Assembly (NCBI GenBank): GCA_000233775.1
Contig: CP003096.1
Coordinates: 558,001 to 622,000 of the forward strand
Length of the DNA: 64,000 nt
Reading direction: 5' to 3'
DNA from: Thermovirga lienii DSM 17291
GTDB lineage: Bacteria; Synergistota; Synergistia; Synergistales; Thermovirgaceae
Below the pieces are notes generated by a model. It was not told the origin of the DNA and made no database searches. It was given only the letters and a program-made list of their open reading frames with translations. Within the stretch, counting starts at the first letter, position 1, and the number at the start of each line of letters is the position of its first letter. The position numbers and the translations under genes were made by a program. Positions 50,479-58,501 of this stretch are shown piece after piece.

Positions 50479-51540
50479 ATGGGGTGTTATGAGATGCCAC
50501 ATAGTAAAAATCTTATTTCCGTTGTAGTGCCTGTCTATAACGGGGTTAGTAAGTTCCTTTCTCAAACCCTAAATTTTTTGGAAAACCAGGATTACTCCCC
50601 GATGGAATATATATTTGTTGATGATGGTTCCGAGGATGATAGTTTGAGGTTGCTGGAAGATTTTGCTTCAAAGAGCAAGCACATGGTCAAAATAATATCT
50701 CAGGAAAATTCAGGTGTGTGTGTTGCGAGGAACAAGGGCTTTCATGCATCAAGAGGTGAATATATCGCTTTCTGCGACCAAGATGATATCTTTAGCCCCG
50801 CTTGGTCTAGGAGTCTTGTGGAAGCAATTGATAAGCACCAAGCTGATATGGCCTTTTGTGGTCACGATTTTGCCGATCCTTCCGGTAAGGTGTTTCGTCG
50901 TTACACTGATAAGTTTTGTTACCCCAATGAAGATTATGCCAAGGGAGAAGATATTTTAGTTGACTATATGCTTGGCAAAACTCCATTGTGGGGCGGTTCA
51001 GTCTTGTATCGCAGAAGTTTCTTGGAAGAAAATAATATTTCCTATACACCTGGATGTCTTTGTGCAGAGGATAATGAGGTGTTTGTCAAATCCCTTGCAA
51101 TGGCCAGAAAAGTAGCCATCGTAAAGGAAAGTCTTGCGATATGGAGACGGCATCAATTTGCAACTTCGTTTTCCAATGAGGGGTATAAGCTTTACTCCAA
51201 CCTTCATGAATTGGCCTCATATTTGCGATGTCTGGCTTTCATGAAAAGAAAGGGAAAACAAAACACGATGGCTTTTCAAGTCTTGTCGAACCTGATTCTT
51301 CCAAGTGCGTATGTAAACTACGTAGAGAAAATACTCATCGGAAATGGAATAAAGGAATTCGAGCGTGTTATCCGCAATAGAGCTTTCAAGGAGAGAATAA
51401 AGAAAAATTTCAAATGGCTTTTCCTGAAGAAAAGGCCTGATTTGTTTTTTAAGCTTTGCCTTGCAGTTTTTTCTCCTGGCGTTTATGCATCCATTACTTT
51501 GGCTAGGAAGCAAGGCAAAGTAAAGAAAAAGGAGGGCTAA
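50479..51540 (+). CDS. Glycosyltransferase family 2
   Basis: A 353-residue GT-A protein. ISVVVPVYNG, EYIFVDDGSEDDSLRLLEDF and NSGVCVARNKGFHASRGEYIAFCDQDD (nucleotide-binding aspartates) are clear. The C-terminal 130 residues are basic and helical. This is the most AT-rich gene in the block and has many ATT/AAT/TTT codons unlike its neighbours, suggesting transfer. ATG 50479 or 50494 is the start. Confidence 0.83.
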   Translation: MGCYEMPHSKNLISVVVPVYNGVSKFLSQTLNFLENQDYSPMEYIFVDDGSEDDSLRLLEDFASKSKHMVKIISQENSGVCVARNKGFHASRGEYIAFCDQDDIFSPAWSRSLVEAIDKHQADMAFCGHDFADPSGKVFRRYTDKFCYPNEDYAKGEDILVDYMLGKTPLWGGSVLYRRSFLEENNISYTPGCLCAEDNEVFVKSLAMARKVAIVKESLAIWRRHQFATSFSNEGYKLYSNLHELASYLRCLAFMKRKGKQNTMAFQVLSNLILPSAYVNYVEKILIGNGIKEFERVIRNRAFKERIKKNFKWLFLKKRPDLFFKLCLAVFSPGVYASITLARKQGKVKKKEG

Positions 51541-51542
51541 AT

Positions 51543-52643
51543 TTGGAGATTCTCCATTATATCGATGAAAACCACCTTTCCTGGAGCAAGCCCTGGATAG
51601 ACCTGCTCAAAGAAATGCGCAGACAGGACGAAACGTTAGAACACGTGGTAGTCTGCAGGCCGAGGGGGACCTTGAGGGATCGGCTTGTTAGCGAAGGTTT
51701 TAGGGTTTTCGAGTATAAACCGGCCTTTCCGTGGTTGCCAGCACTTTGTGCCGGTTTTGGACGTATCTTGGACGAAGTAAGGCCTTGCGTTATCCATACC
51801 AGGCTTTCCAGCGCAGCCTACATAGGGGGGTACTGGGGAGCTAAAAAGAAGATCCCGGTGATTTCGACGGTGGATAAGTTTCCCAAGGGCAGGTACTATA
51901 CCCATTCGGATGTTTTGATAGCTGTATCGACTGCTGTTGCTAAACACCTAAAGGAGCAGGGTTTTACATCAGAATGCATTAAGATTGTTCCAAACCCTGT
52001 GAATATTGAGAACTACAAGCTTGATGTAGGCAAGCGAAAGGATCTCAGGGATAAGGAAGGAGTGCAGGAGGGAGAGATTGTAGTCCTTGGTATGGGGAGG
52101 TTTGTCCCATGGAAGGGCTTTGATCTTTTGATCAGGGCCGTTTCGTCTTTGGATGTTCAAAGGCCTCTTCGGCTTTGGTTGGTGGGGGATGGGCCGATGA
52201 AGGACGAGCTCATGAAGCTGGCAAAGGATGTTACTGGTGATGATCCTGGCAAACATGTAAAGTTTTTCCCCTTTGCCAAGGACGTAAGACCTTTTTTATG
52301 GGCCTCTGACCTTTTCGTTCAGCCTTCGCATTATGTTCCGGGTTCAGGAGGGCCCGAGGCCTTTGGCCTTGCCCTGCTTGAGGCCATGGCTTCCGGGCTG
52401 CCGGTGGTGGCTTTCGCTTGTGGCGGCACGTTGGACTTGGTCAAGGATGGCGAAAATGGCTTGCTTGCAAAACCGGGGGATATTGAGTCTCTTAAAAATG
52501 CTCTAGAAATTGCCATTAGCGGAAAGTTCCTTGAGCAAGCAAGGGTTAATGTCTTGGCGAAGGCCAAAAATTACCATGTTAGCGGTATCGCAAAGAGTCA
52601 TCTTGACCTGTACAGAAAATTCAATGGGGGAATAAATTTATGA
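51543..52643 (+). CDS. Glycosyltransferase family 4
   Basis: A 366-residue GT4. The donor domain has GMGRFVPWKGFDLLIRAV, RLWLVGDGPMKDEL, FVQPSHYVPGSGGPEAFGLALLEAMASGLPVVA (glutamate motif E-A-F-G-L-A-L-L-E-A-M) and LVKDGENGLLAKPGD. The acceptor half begins ILHYIDENHLSWSKPW. TTG 51543 is the start, three bases after the previous gene. It overlaps waaL by four bases. Confidence 0.85.
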   Translation: MEILHYIDENHLSWSKPWIDLLKEMRRQDETLEHVVVCRPRGTLRDRLVSEGFRVFEYKPAFPWLPALCAGFGRILDEVRPCVIHTRLSSAAYIGGYWGAKKKIPVISTVDKFPKGRYYTHSDVLIAVSTAVAKHLKEQGFTSECIKIVPNPVNIENYKLDVGKRKDLRDKEGVQEGEIVVLGMGRFVPWKGFDLLIRAVSSLDVQRPLRLWLVGDGPMKDELMKLAKDVTGDDPGKHVKFFPFAKDVRPFLWASDLFVQPSHYVPGSGGPEAFGLALLEAMASGLPVVAFACGGTLDLVKDGENGLLAKPGDIESLKNALEIAISGKFLEQARVNVLAKAKNYHVSGIAKSHLDLYRKFNGGINL

Positions 52644-53869
52644 GAATGTTTAAAACTTCTTCGATTTCCTTGATTGAGGCAAGTTTTTTGTTTTCGGTCT
52701 TCTTTGAGCCCTGGGGGCCTGTGCTTCGGTACTTTGGGTGGCTTTTATGTCTTGTGGGTTTGTCCATCATGGTTTTTAGAGGGGAAGGAGGAAAGATAAA
52801 GGCTTTTGTGGAGCCGGTGACGAAAAAGTTGATGCTGGCGACTCTCCTTTGGTCCCTGTTGGTTACGTTTGTCAACACTAGGGGGCTTTATTTTGATCTT
52901 AAGGGACTTTCCGTACTGATAGAGGCTTTTTTTGCGGTGTGGCTGAGTTCGTTTGTCATTACAAGGTACAGGGGAGCTTTGGGTAGATTTATAGCTGTGT
53001 GGACGGCCTCCTTTGCCTGTGTTTGTCTTTGGTCTCTATGGCTGGCTTTTGATAAAGGCCATTTTGCCGGCCCCTTTAGCAACGTGAATACCATGGGACT
53101 TTATTCCATAGTGGTTTTGCCGATCATCCTTTACCAGGCCATGAGAAAACGAAGGAGTTTGTATCTGGAGTTTTTTTACATAGCCTTGTTTGCTGGGAAC
53201 GTTTTGCTGGTATTTCTGAGTTTCAGCTCCTGCGCATGGCTTGCTGGAGCTACTTTGGTCGCATCTTTTTCCCTTATCGTAGCAAAACATGAAAGGCGAA
53301 AGGTTCTAAAGGTGTTAGTAGCTTCCTGTGTGATCTTTGCGATTTTAGGGGGGCATTTTATTCTTGAAGACGGCAAGGTGTTGGCGTACGCGAAGCGCGA
53401 AGTTTCCCAGTTGATGAGCGTAAACAGCGATGTTGCCAGATTTACTACGTATCGAAACGTAATCTGGAATGCCGTGCTTAAACTGTGGAAGGAAAAGCCC
53501 CTGATAGGTTGGGGATGGTCGGATTTTCATCATCTTGCAGAAACCAAGATAGGCAAGTTGCCTAAGGTTGGAGTCCCCATGGAGCCCCATAATTTCTATA
53601 TTGAACTGCTCGTTAAGGGTGGCCCTTTGCTTTTGTTCTTGGGCGCGTTTCTTTTCTTCAGGGGGGCACAGATGGGGTACAGGAAGGTCAAACTTAGCAG
53701 CGACCAGTCTTCTAAGCTGTTTTATGCTGCGCTCTTTGCGGCAATTGTAGCGCAGTCTGTTTTCGGCCTGGGAGGCAGCATCCTTGCAGCTAGGCAAAAG
53801 ATAGGCTTTTTGTTCTGGGTTCTTTATGGTATAGCAGTTGCGGAGGATCCCAAAAACGAGGGCGTATAA
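52640..53869 (+). CDS. waaL: O-antigen ligase family protein WaaL
   Basis: A 409-residue polytopic protein with about ten to twelve membrane segments. The O-antigen ligase region includes the large periplasmic loop (about residues 235-320), with the VARFTTYRNVIWNAVLKLWKEKPLIGWGWSDFHH stretch, key residues R, G-W-G and PHNFYIELLVKGG with the conserved histidine. It attaches polysaccharide to lipid A-core, or may polymerise a repeat unit. The last gene of the envelope block. No wzx/wzy genes are present. Confidence 0.82.
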   Translation: MRMFKTSSISLIEASFLFSVFFEPWGPVLRYFGWLLCLVGLSIMVFRGEGGKIKAFVEPVTKKLMLATLLWSLLVTFVNTRGLYFDLKGLSVLIEAFFAVWLSSFVITRYRGALGRFIAVWTASFACVCLWSLWLAFDKGHFAGPFSNVNTMGLYSIVVLPIILYQAMRKRRSLYLEFFYIALFAGNVLLVFLSFSSCAWLAGATLVASFSLIVAKHERRKVLKVLVASCVIFAILGGHFILEDGKVLAYAKREVSQLMSVNSDVARFTTYRNVIWNAVLKLWKEKPLIGWGWSDFHHLAETKIGKLPKVGVPMEPHNFYIELLVKGGPLLLFLGAFLFFRGAQMGYRKVKLSSDQSSKLFYAALFAAIVAQSVFGLGGSILAARQKIGFLFWVLYGIAVAEDPKNEGV

Positions 53870-53878
53870 TTTGGATAC

Positions 53879-53907
53879 TTGTCAAAAAGGTCATTGTTAG
53901 ATAGTAT
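53879..53907 (+). promoter_or_regulatory. Promoter of the first SLH porin gene
   Basis: TTGTCA (53879-53884) and TAGTAT (53902-53907) with a 17-base spacer. It predicts a leader of about 205 nt. Confidence 0.6.
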
Positions 53908-53935
53908 ATATTTTGGTTTCATTCCAAGCTCCGCA

Positions 53936-54118
53936 TCTCGCGGTGACTCTGATGGCAGGGAAGGAGGTGCGACCCCCGAAGGCCACAAAGGGCAAGCGGG
54001 ATTGAGGAGGTCTCCGAAACAACAGGCAAAGGGAAGGCCCGAAAAGGAAACGAGGATACTTTAGGGATTCCCGGCTTGGTGTGAGGAGGCTAAATACACA
54101 TCAAGGGGGTAAGAAAAT
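53936..54118 (+). promoter_or_regulatory. Conserved 5' leader of SLH porin gene 1, candidate structured RNA
   Basis: 183 bases between promoter and start codon, nearly identical to 55660-55841 before the second porin. It is purine-rich and not coding in style. GCAGGGAA (53955-53962) can pair with UUCCCGGC (54068-54075), closing a roughly 105-nt domain; in copy 2 the unpaired base of this helix changes from G to A while the pairs are kept. The ribosome-binding site is AAGGGGG at 54103-54109, with a further AGGAGG about 30 bases before the start. No known riboswitch class was matched. Confidence 0.55.
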
Positions 54119-55489
54119 ATGAGAAAGCTAGTTGCATTAGTAGCAGTAGCAGCGCTCGTTGCCTTTGCGGCACCTGCGTTTGCAGCCAATCCTTTCATGG
54201 ATGTTCCTATGAACCACTGGGCCTATGATGCTGTCAGCCAGCTCGCAGCCCGTGGAATCGTTACCGGTTATCCCGATGGCGCCTTCAAGGGCCAGTGGAA
54301 GGCCACTCGTTACGAGATGGCTTCTGTAGTAGCCAGAGCTCTTGCCTATGTTGACATGAACAAGGCGAGCAAGGAAGACCTCGAGCTCTTGAAGAAGCTC
54401 GTTGTGGAGTTCAAGGACGAGCTTGATGCTCTCGGAGTCAAGGTCGAGGACCTCGACAAGAGGGTAGGTGTTCTTGAGGACGGCGTAGGCGGCTGGAAGT
54501 TCTGGGGAGAGCTTCGCTTCGATGCTAAGTGGGCCGATGATGGCGGAGCCTACGGTCTCACCGGCGACACTGATTTCACTATGAGCAGGTACCGCATTTG
54601 GATGAAGAAGAAGGTCGACGATAAGGTTACTTTCATTGCTCGTTTGGGTGGGGAAGATGTTGCCTTTGAGCGCTATTATGTCTCCGTTGCCCTTCCTTGG
54701 GATGCCACGGCTTGGATAGGCAAGTGGCTCTATGACTGGGAAGACGAGGACGGCTTCTACATCGATAACGATGCATGGTTCACCGACCAGACTGCTAAGG
54801 GTTTCTACTTCACGAAGCCCTTTAGCATGGGCCAGTTCGATGCTTTCGTCACCCATTCTGAGGCAACCACAGCTCGCGTGACTACCGGAGAGGCTTACTA
54901 CTATGGCGCAAGGTTGAAGTTCGCCTTCAACGACCAGTTTGGCATGGGTTTTGTCTACTTGAAGAAGGACTTTGATGAGGATGTAAACGACGAAGGTGCA
55001 GATTGGGATACCTACTGGGCCCAGGCTTACGTGAACTTCACTCCAGACGTAACCCTCCGCGGACGTTACATCTGGCAGGAAATCGACGGTTTCGATGACA
55101 CCAATGCATACCAGGCTATCTTGCAGGTTGGCCAGGACACCCTCGGCTTCACCAGCTTGTGGATTGAGTATGCAGACCTCGAGAAAGATTTCGCGATTGA
55201 TACCGCCGATCCTTATGCAAACTACGGTGCCGATATTCTTGGAACAGCAATGACTGAAGATACCGAAGTATGGTTCGTAAGGGCCGACCAGAAGTGGAAC
55301 GACACTTGGGGGACCTTCCAGCGCTACGTCACCGTTGATAAGGCAAGCGACGTAGATAACTTCACCTTCGGCGTTAACTACTGGTATACTCCGAACATCA
55401 AGTTTGAACTCGTCTACGACGATGTCGACTATGATAACGATACTCAGGACGACAGCCTCTTAAGGCTCCGTACCCACGTGTGGTTCTAA
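54119..55489 (+). CDS. SLH domain porin 1 (S-layer-homology outer membrane protein)
   Basis: A 456-residue outer membrane protein. The signal peptide (MRKLVALVAVAALVAFAAPA, cleaved after AFA) is followed by an SLH domain (about residues 24-70: FMDVPMNHWAYDAVSQLAARG, then GYPDGAFKG and TRYEMA), a coiled-coil (about 85-125, with LKKLVVEFKDELDALG) and an aromatic-rich beta-barrel of about 320 residues ending in WF. SLH domains bind the cell wall, so the protein should tether the outer membrane to peptidoglycan while acting as a porin, as OmpM does in Negativicutes. The first 125 codons match porin 2 nearly exactly. A strong terminator follows. Confidence 0.9.
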   Translation: MRKLVALVAVAALVAFAAPAFAANPFMDVPMNHWAYDAVSQLAARGIVTGYPDGAFKGQWKATRYEMASVVARALAYVDMNKASKEDLELLKKLVVEFKDELDALGVKVEDLDKRVGVLEDGVGGWKFWGELRFDAKWADDGGAYGLTGDTDFTMSRYRIWMKKKVDDKVTFIARLGGEDVAFERYYVSVALPWDATAWIGKWLYDWEDEDGFYIDNDAWFTDQTAKGFYFTKPFSMGQFDAFVTHSEATTARVTTGEAYYYGARLKFAFNDQFGMGFVYLKKDFDEDVNDEGADWDTYWAQAYVNFTPDVTLRGRYIWQEIDGFDDTNAYQAILQVGQDTLGFTSLWIEYADLEKDFAIDTADPYANYGADILGTAMTEDTEVWFVRADQKWNDTWGTFQRYVTVDKASDVDNFTFGVNYWYTPNIKFELVYDDVDYDNDTQDDSLLRLRTHVWF

Positions 55490-55512
55490 TATCGTCAGTA
55501 TAGTGTTACCGT

Positions 55513-55550
55513 AACAATGGGGACGGCATGTGCCGTCCCCATTGTTTTAC
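55513..55550 (+). terminator. Rho-independent terminator after SLH porin 1
   Basis: AACAATGGGGACGGCA (55513-55528) and TGCCGTCCCCATTGTT (55531-55546) form a near-perfect 16-bp stem followed by TTTTAC. It is long and strong, as expected for a highly expressed gene. Confidence 0.9.
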
Positions 55551-55628
55551 TTTTACATACTAGTTGGTTTTGCTTTTGTTACGGGAACTTAGCTAATCTT
55601 CCTATGGCATGTAAATCACTTATTATTA

Positions 55629-55640
55629 TATAATTGTAAT
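55629..55640 (+). promoter_or_regulatory. Putative -10 region of the second SLH porin gene
   Basis: TATAAT (55629-55634), or TGTAAT (55635-55640), which is at the position matching porin 1. No clear -35 is visible. The rest of the 55551-55628 gap is AT-rich with nothing recognisable. Confidence 0.35.
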
Positions 55641-55659
55641 CAAGATTTGGTTTCGTATA

Positions 55660-55841
55660 TCTCGCGGTGACTCTGATGGCAGGGAAGGAGGTGCGACCCC
55701 CGAAGGCCACAAAGGGCAAGCGGGATTGAGGAGGTCTCCGAAGCAACAGGTAGGGGAAGGCCCGAAAAGGAAACGAGGATACTTTAGGGATTCCCAGCTT
55801 GGTGTGAGGAGGCTAAATACACATCAAGGGGGTAAGAAAAT
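55660..55841 (+). promoter_or_regulatory. Conserved 5' leader of SLH porin gene 2, candidate structured RNA
   Basis: 182 bases, nearly identical to 53936-54118. Differences are concentrated in one loop-like segment (ACAACAGGCAAAGG in copy 1 versus GCAACAGGTAGGG here) and a single G-to-A change after TTCCC. Together with the preceding terminator and -10 region it fills the gap of about 350 bases between the porin genes. Confidence 0.55.
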
Positions 55842-57605
55842 ATGAGAAAGCTAGTTGCATTAGTAGCAGTAGCAGCGCTCGTTGCCTTTGCGGCACCTGC
55901 GTTTGCAGCCAATCCTTTCATGGATGTTCCTATGAACCACTGGGCCTATGACGCTGTCAGCCAGCTCGCAGCCCGTGGAATCGTCACCGGTTATCCCGAT
56001 GGCGCCTTCAAAGGTCAGTGGAAAGCCACCCGTTACGAGATGGCTTCCGTAGTAGCCAGAGCCCTTGCCTATGTTGACATGAACAAGGCAAGCAAGGAAG
56101 ACCTCGAGCTCTTGAAGAAGCTCGTCGTCGAGTTCAAGGACGAGCTCGATGCTCTCGGAGTCAAGGTTGAGGACCTCGACAAGAGAGTTGGAGTTCTCGA
56201 GAGCGACATCGGTGGTTGGAAGCTTTGGGGTGAGCTCCGCTTCGACGCCAAGTGGGCTGACAATAGCTGGCCTCCCTCATCAATAGGAGAGCCTTCAGGG
56301 ACTCATTTAGATGTGCCGCTAAATGCTTATTCGACGACCGGCGACACCGATTTCACCATGAGCAGGTACCGAATCTGGATGAGCAAGAAAGTTGACGACA
56401 AGGTCACTTTCTATGCTCGTCTTGGCGGAGAAGACGTTACATTTGAGCGCTACTATGTTTCTGTGGCCCTTCCCTGGGACGCCACTGCTTGGATAGGCAA
56501 GTGGAACTATGACTGGGAAGACGAATCAGGCCTTTATGTGGATAACGATGCGTGGTTCACAGATAGGGTGCTGAATGGATTTTATCTCAACAAAACCTTT
56601 TCAGGAGGAAATTTTTCAGTTTTCGTTGCCCACGAGGAAACGTCATATCCAGATGTGGAGTACATCGAAGATTTGCTGGACAGTGATCTTTCGGGAGTCA
56701 ATATAGATGGCTACACCTACGGTGCTAGGCTGAATTATAATTTTAATGAGAGGTTCCGGTTGGCAGGACAGGCTATCTGGCGCACGTTTGACGATCCAAT
56801 GCTGGACGACCTCACAAACGATTTATTCGATAAGTCCATCGATACGATGAACGTATACTGGGCAGATTTTGGGGTTAAATTTACTCCCAGCATAGAACTC
56901 AAAGGCGCATATTTTTGGCAGAATTATACGGGGCTAAATAATTGGGATATATTGACAGGTATCGATACAGATGCTTACAGTGATCTTTTGGATTACGCAG
57001 AGGACAATCTTACCCTTGTTGAGCATGATCCTAATGCTTGGAAGGTTATTCTCGACGTGAAGCAGGAGGCCACTGGGTTTACTAGCCTTTGGCTTGAGTA
57101 TGCCCAGTTTGATAAACACTTTATGACCTTTAATCCCCCTTACGATGATTACACTAATGGGTGGCTGTGGGGGACTATCACACCTACCTTGACAGGGTTC
57201 GGATTGCCTTATGTGGGCGGCATTCCTTACCTTGGTGCCATGGCATGGGGCGGCCTTCCTTCAGATGCTGATGCAGTGCTGGTTCATCTAAACCAGAAGT
57301 GGAACGACAAATGGGAGACTTTCCAGCGTTACGTAAAGTTTGACCTAGATCCCGTTGCAGTTTCCTGGTACAACTTGGACGAAAGCGGAGAGGCAGCTGT
57401 GGATGCAGATGTGACAGAGTGGAACCTTGGAGTTCGGTATTGGTACACGCCTAGTTTGATGTTTGAGCTATCGTACAGCAAGTATAAACTGGATGGTAGC
57501 CTTAATGTGACTCAAGAAGTGGTGGATCAAGAACCATATAGCGAAGGGTATTCTGCTTCTGTAGAGGATGATATGATCCGGTTTAGAACGTGGGTGTGGT
57601 TTTAA
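55842..57605 (+). CDS. SLH domain porin 2
   Basis: A 587-residue paralogue of porin 1. The signal peptide, SLH domain and coiled-coil (residues 1-about 125) are almost identical in protein and DNA. The barrel is longer (about 455 residues) and diverges soon after GGWKLWGELRFDAKW, with inserted loops (e.g. about residues 145-165) and a terminal WVWF. Segments such as WNDKWETFQRYVKF and WIGKWNYDWEDE still align. Different loops with the same anchor suggest different solute preference or surface variation. It has its own promoter, leader and terminator. Confidence 0.9.
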   Translation: MRKLVALVAVAALVAFAAPAFAANPFMDVPMNHWAYDAVSQLAARGIVTGYPDGAFKGQWKATRYEMASVVARALAYVDMNKASKEDLELLKKLVVEFKDELDALGVKVEDLDKRVGVLESDIGGWKLWGELRFDAKWADNSWPPSSIGEPSGTHLDVPLNAYSTTGDTDFTMSRYRIWMSKKVDDKVTFYARLGGEDVTFERYYVSVALPWDATAWIGKWNYDWEDESGLYVDNDAWFTDRVLNGFYLNKTFSGGNFSVFVAHEETSYPDVEYIEDLLDSDLSGVNIDGYTYGARLNYNFNERFRLAGQAIWRTFDDPMLDDLTNDLFDKSIDTMNVYWADFGVKFTPSIELKGAYFWQNYTGLNNWDILTGIDTDAYSDLLDYAEDNLTLVEHDPNAWKVILDVKQEATGFTSLWLEYAQFDKHFMTFNPPYDDYTNGWLWGTITPTLTGFGLPYVGGIPYLGAMAWGGLPSDADAVLVHLNQKWNDKWETFQRYVKFDLDPVAVSWYNLDESGEAAVDADVTEWNLGVRYWYTPSLMFELSYSKYKLDGSLNVTQEVVDQEPYSEGYSASVEDDMIRFRTWVWF

Positions 57606-57624
57606 CCACTAGTAAGCTTTCCCA

Positions 57625-57665
57625 GCAAATGAGCGAGGCTATTTTGCCTCGCTCATTTGCTTTTT
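57625..57665 (+). terminator. Rho-independent terminator after SLH porin 2
   Basis: GCAAATGAGCGAGGC (57625-57639) and GCCTCGCTCATTTGC (57646-57660) form a perfect 15-bp stem with loop TATTTT, followed by TTTTT. Confidence 0.92.
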
Positions 57666-57746
57666 GAAGCAACTTTCTGCGTAGGACTCTTATTATTGTT
57701 GTATAATATCAGGAGCTTGTTTTCTAAATATAGAGGGGGTTATTGA

Positions 57747-58496
57747 ATGAAAAAGTTTTTTGGGATATCAATACTATCTGGCATTCTTATGCTTACTTTG
57801 ATATCAGCAGTGGCTTCTGCGGCACCCTACGATGAAATAATTAGAAAATGGACTCGGCAAGAGACGTACAAAGATGATTTTCAGGCAGAGCTTACCATTA
57901 AAGTGACGTATTACGCATCAGAGTATATTGATGCCTTGATTCAGAAGGAAGCGGAGAAAAACCTGTGGACCAAGGATGAAATGGAAAACTACCAGTATCA
58001 GCTTTTAAAAAGCTTATCACTTGAGGAGTATGTTCCATTTTACATAGAATTTGATAACAGGGGGCCTGCCATGCACATGGCACCTTTCAACGAGCAAATC
58101 ACCCTGTGGGTAGGCAAAAAGCAATATAAACCAGTAGATTATGAGAAGAGATTCAATTTTGCACTGACAGGTAAACGAGGTGGATTCGTCTATTTCCCCA
58201 GATATGATGAAAAGGGCAAACCTATTCTGGAAGGTGTTAAAACCATAAGGCTTGTAATAAACGGCGGGATAAGTGCCCAAACGATAGGTAAGACAATAGA
58301 GTTCTATTGGGACATAGATAAAGATTCTGGGGGAGCCTATTTGGCAGGGAAAGCCGCCGAGCGTCTAGAGGCAGACAGGCTGATAAAACGCCTTGAAAAG
58401 CTCAACGACCAAAAGAAGGAACTTCAAAAACAGCTTGACGAGCTTGATAAGGAAATCCAAAAGATAGAAGAAAGGCTCAAGGAACTGCAGAATTAA
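57747..58496 (+). CDS. Secreted coiled-coil protein of unknown function
   Basis: 249 residues, no recognised family. A signal peptide (MKKFFGISILSG... ending VASAA) is followed by a globular region (about 28-200) with YYASEYIDALIQKEAEKNLW, FYIEFDNRGPAMHMAPF and FVYFPRYDEKGKPIL. A heptad-like coiled-coil closes it (about 205-249: RLEKLNDQKKELQKQLDELDK). Probably periplasmic. AGAGGGGGT precedes the ATG by about nine bases. It lies between porin 2 and pfkA, after a strong terminator, so it has its own promoter. Confidence 0.7.
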   Translation: MKKFFGISILSGILMLTLISAVASAAPYDEIIRKWTRQETYKDDFQAELTIKVTYYASEYIDALIQKEAEKNLWTKDEMENYQYQLLKSLSLEEYVPFYIEFDNRGPAMHMAPFNEQITLWVGKKQYKPVDYEKRFNFALTGKRGGFVYFPRYDEKGKPILEGVKTIRLVINGGISAQTIGKTIEFYWDIDKDSGGAYLAGKAAERLEADRLIKRLEKLNDQKKELQKQLDELDKEIQKIEERLKELQN

Positions 58497-58501
58497 ATGC
58501 C

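Noticed and set aside
53879-54064. 61-codon open frame in the first porin leader
   Set aside because: It begins at the -35 region and has non-protein-like composition. The second leader does not keep the frame because of a one-base length change.
53936-54118. Cobalamin, glycine or c-di-GMP riboswitch in the porin leader
   Set aside because: Short phrases (GGGAA...GGTG, CAGGCAAAGG) recall these classes but the conserved cores are missing or in the wrong order, so no known class is claimed.
54137-54856. 239-codon - strand frame inside SLH porin 1
   Set aside because: Antisense of the porin; part of it repeats only because the porin 5' end is duplicated.
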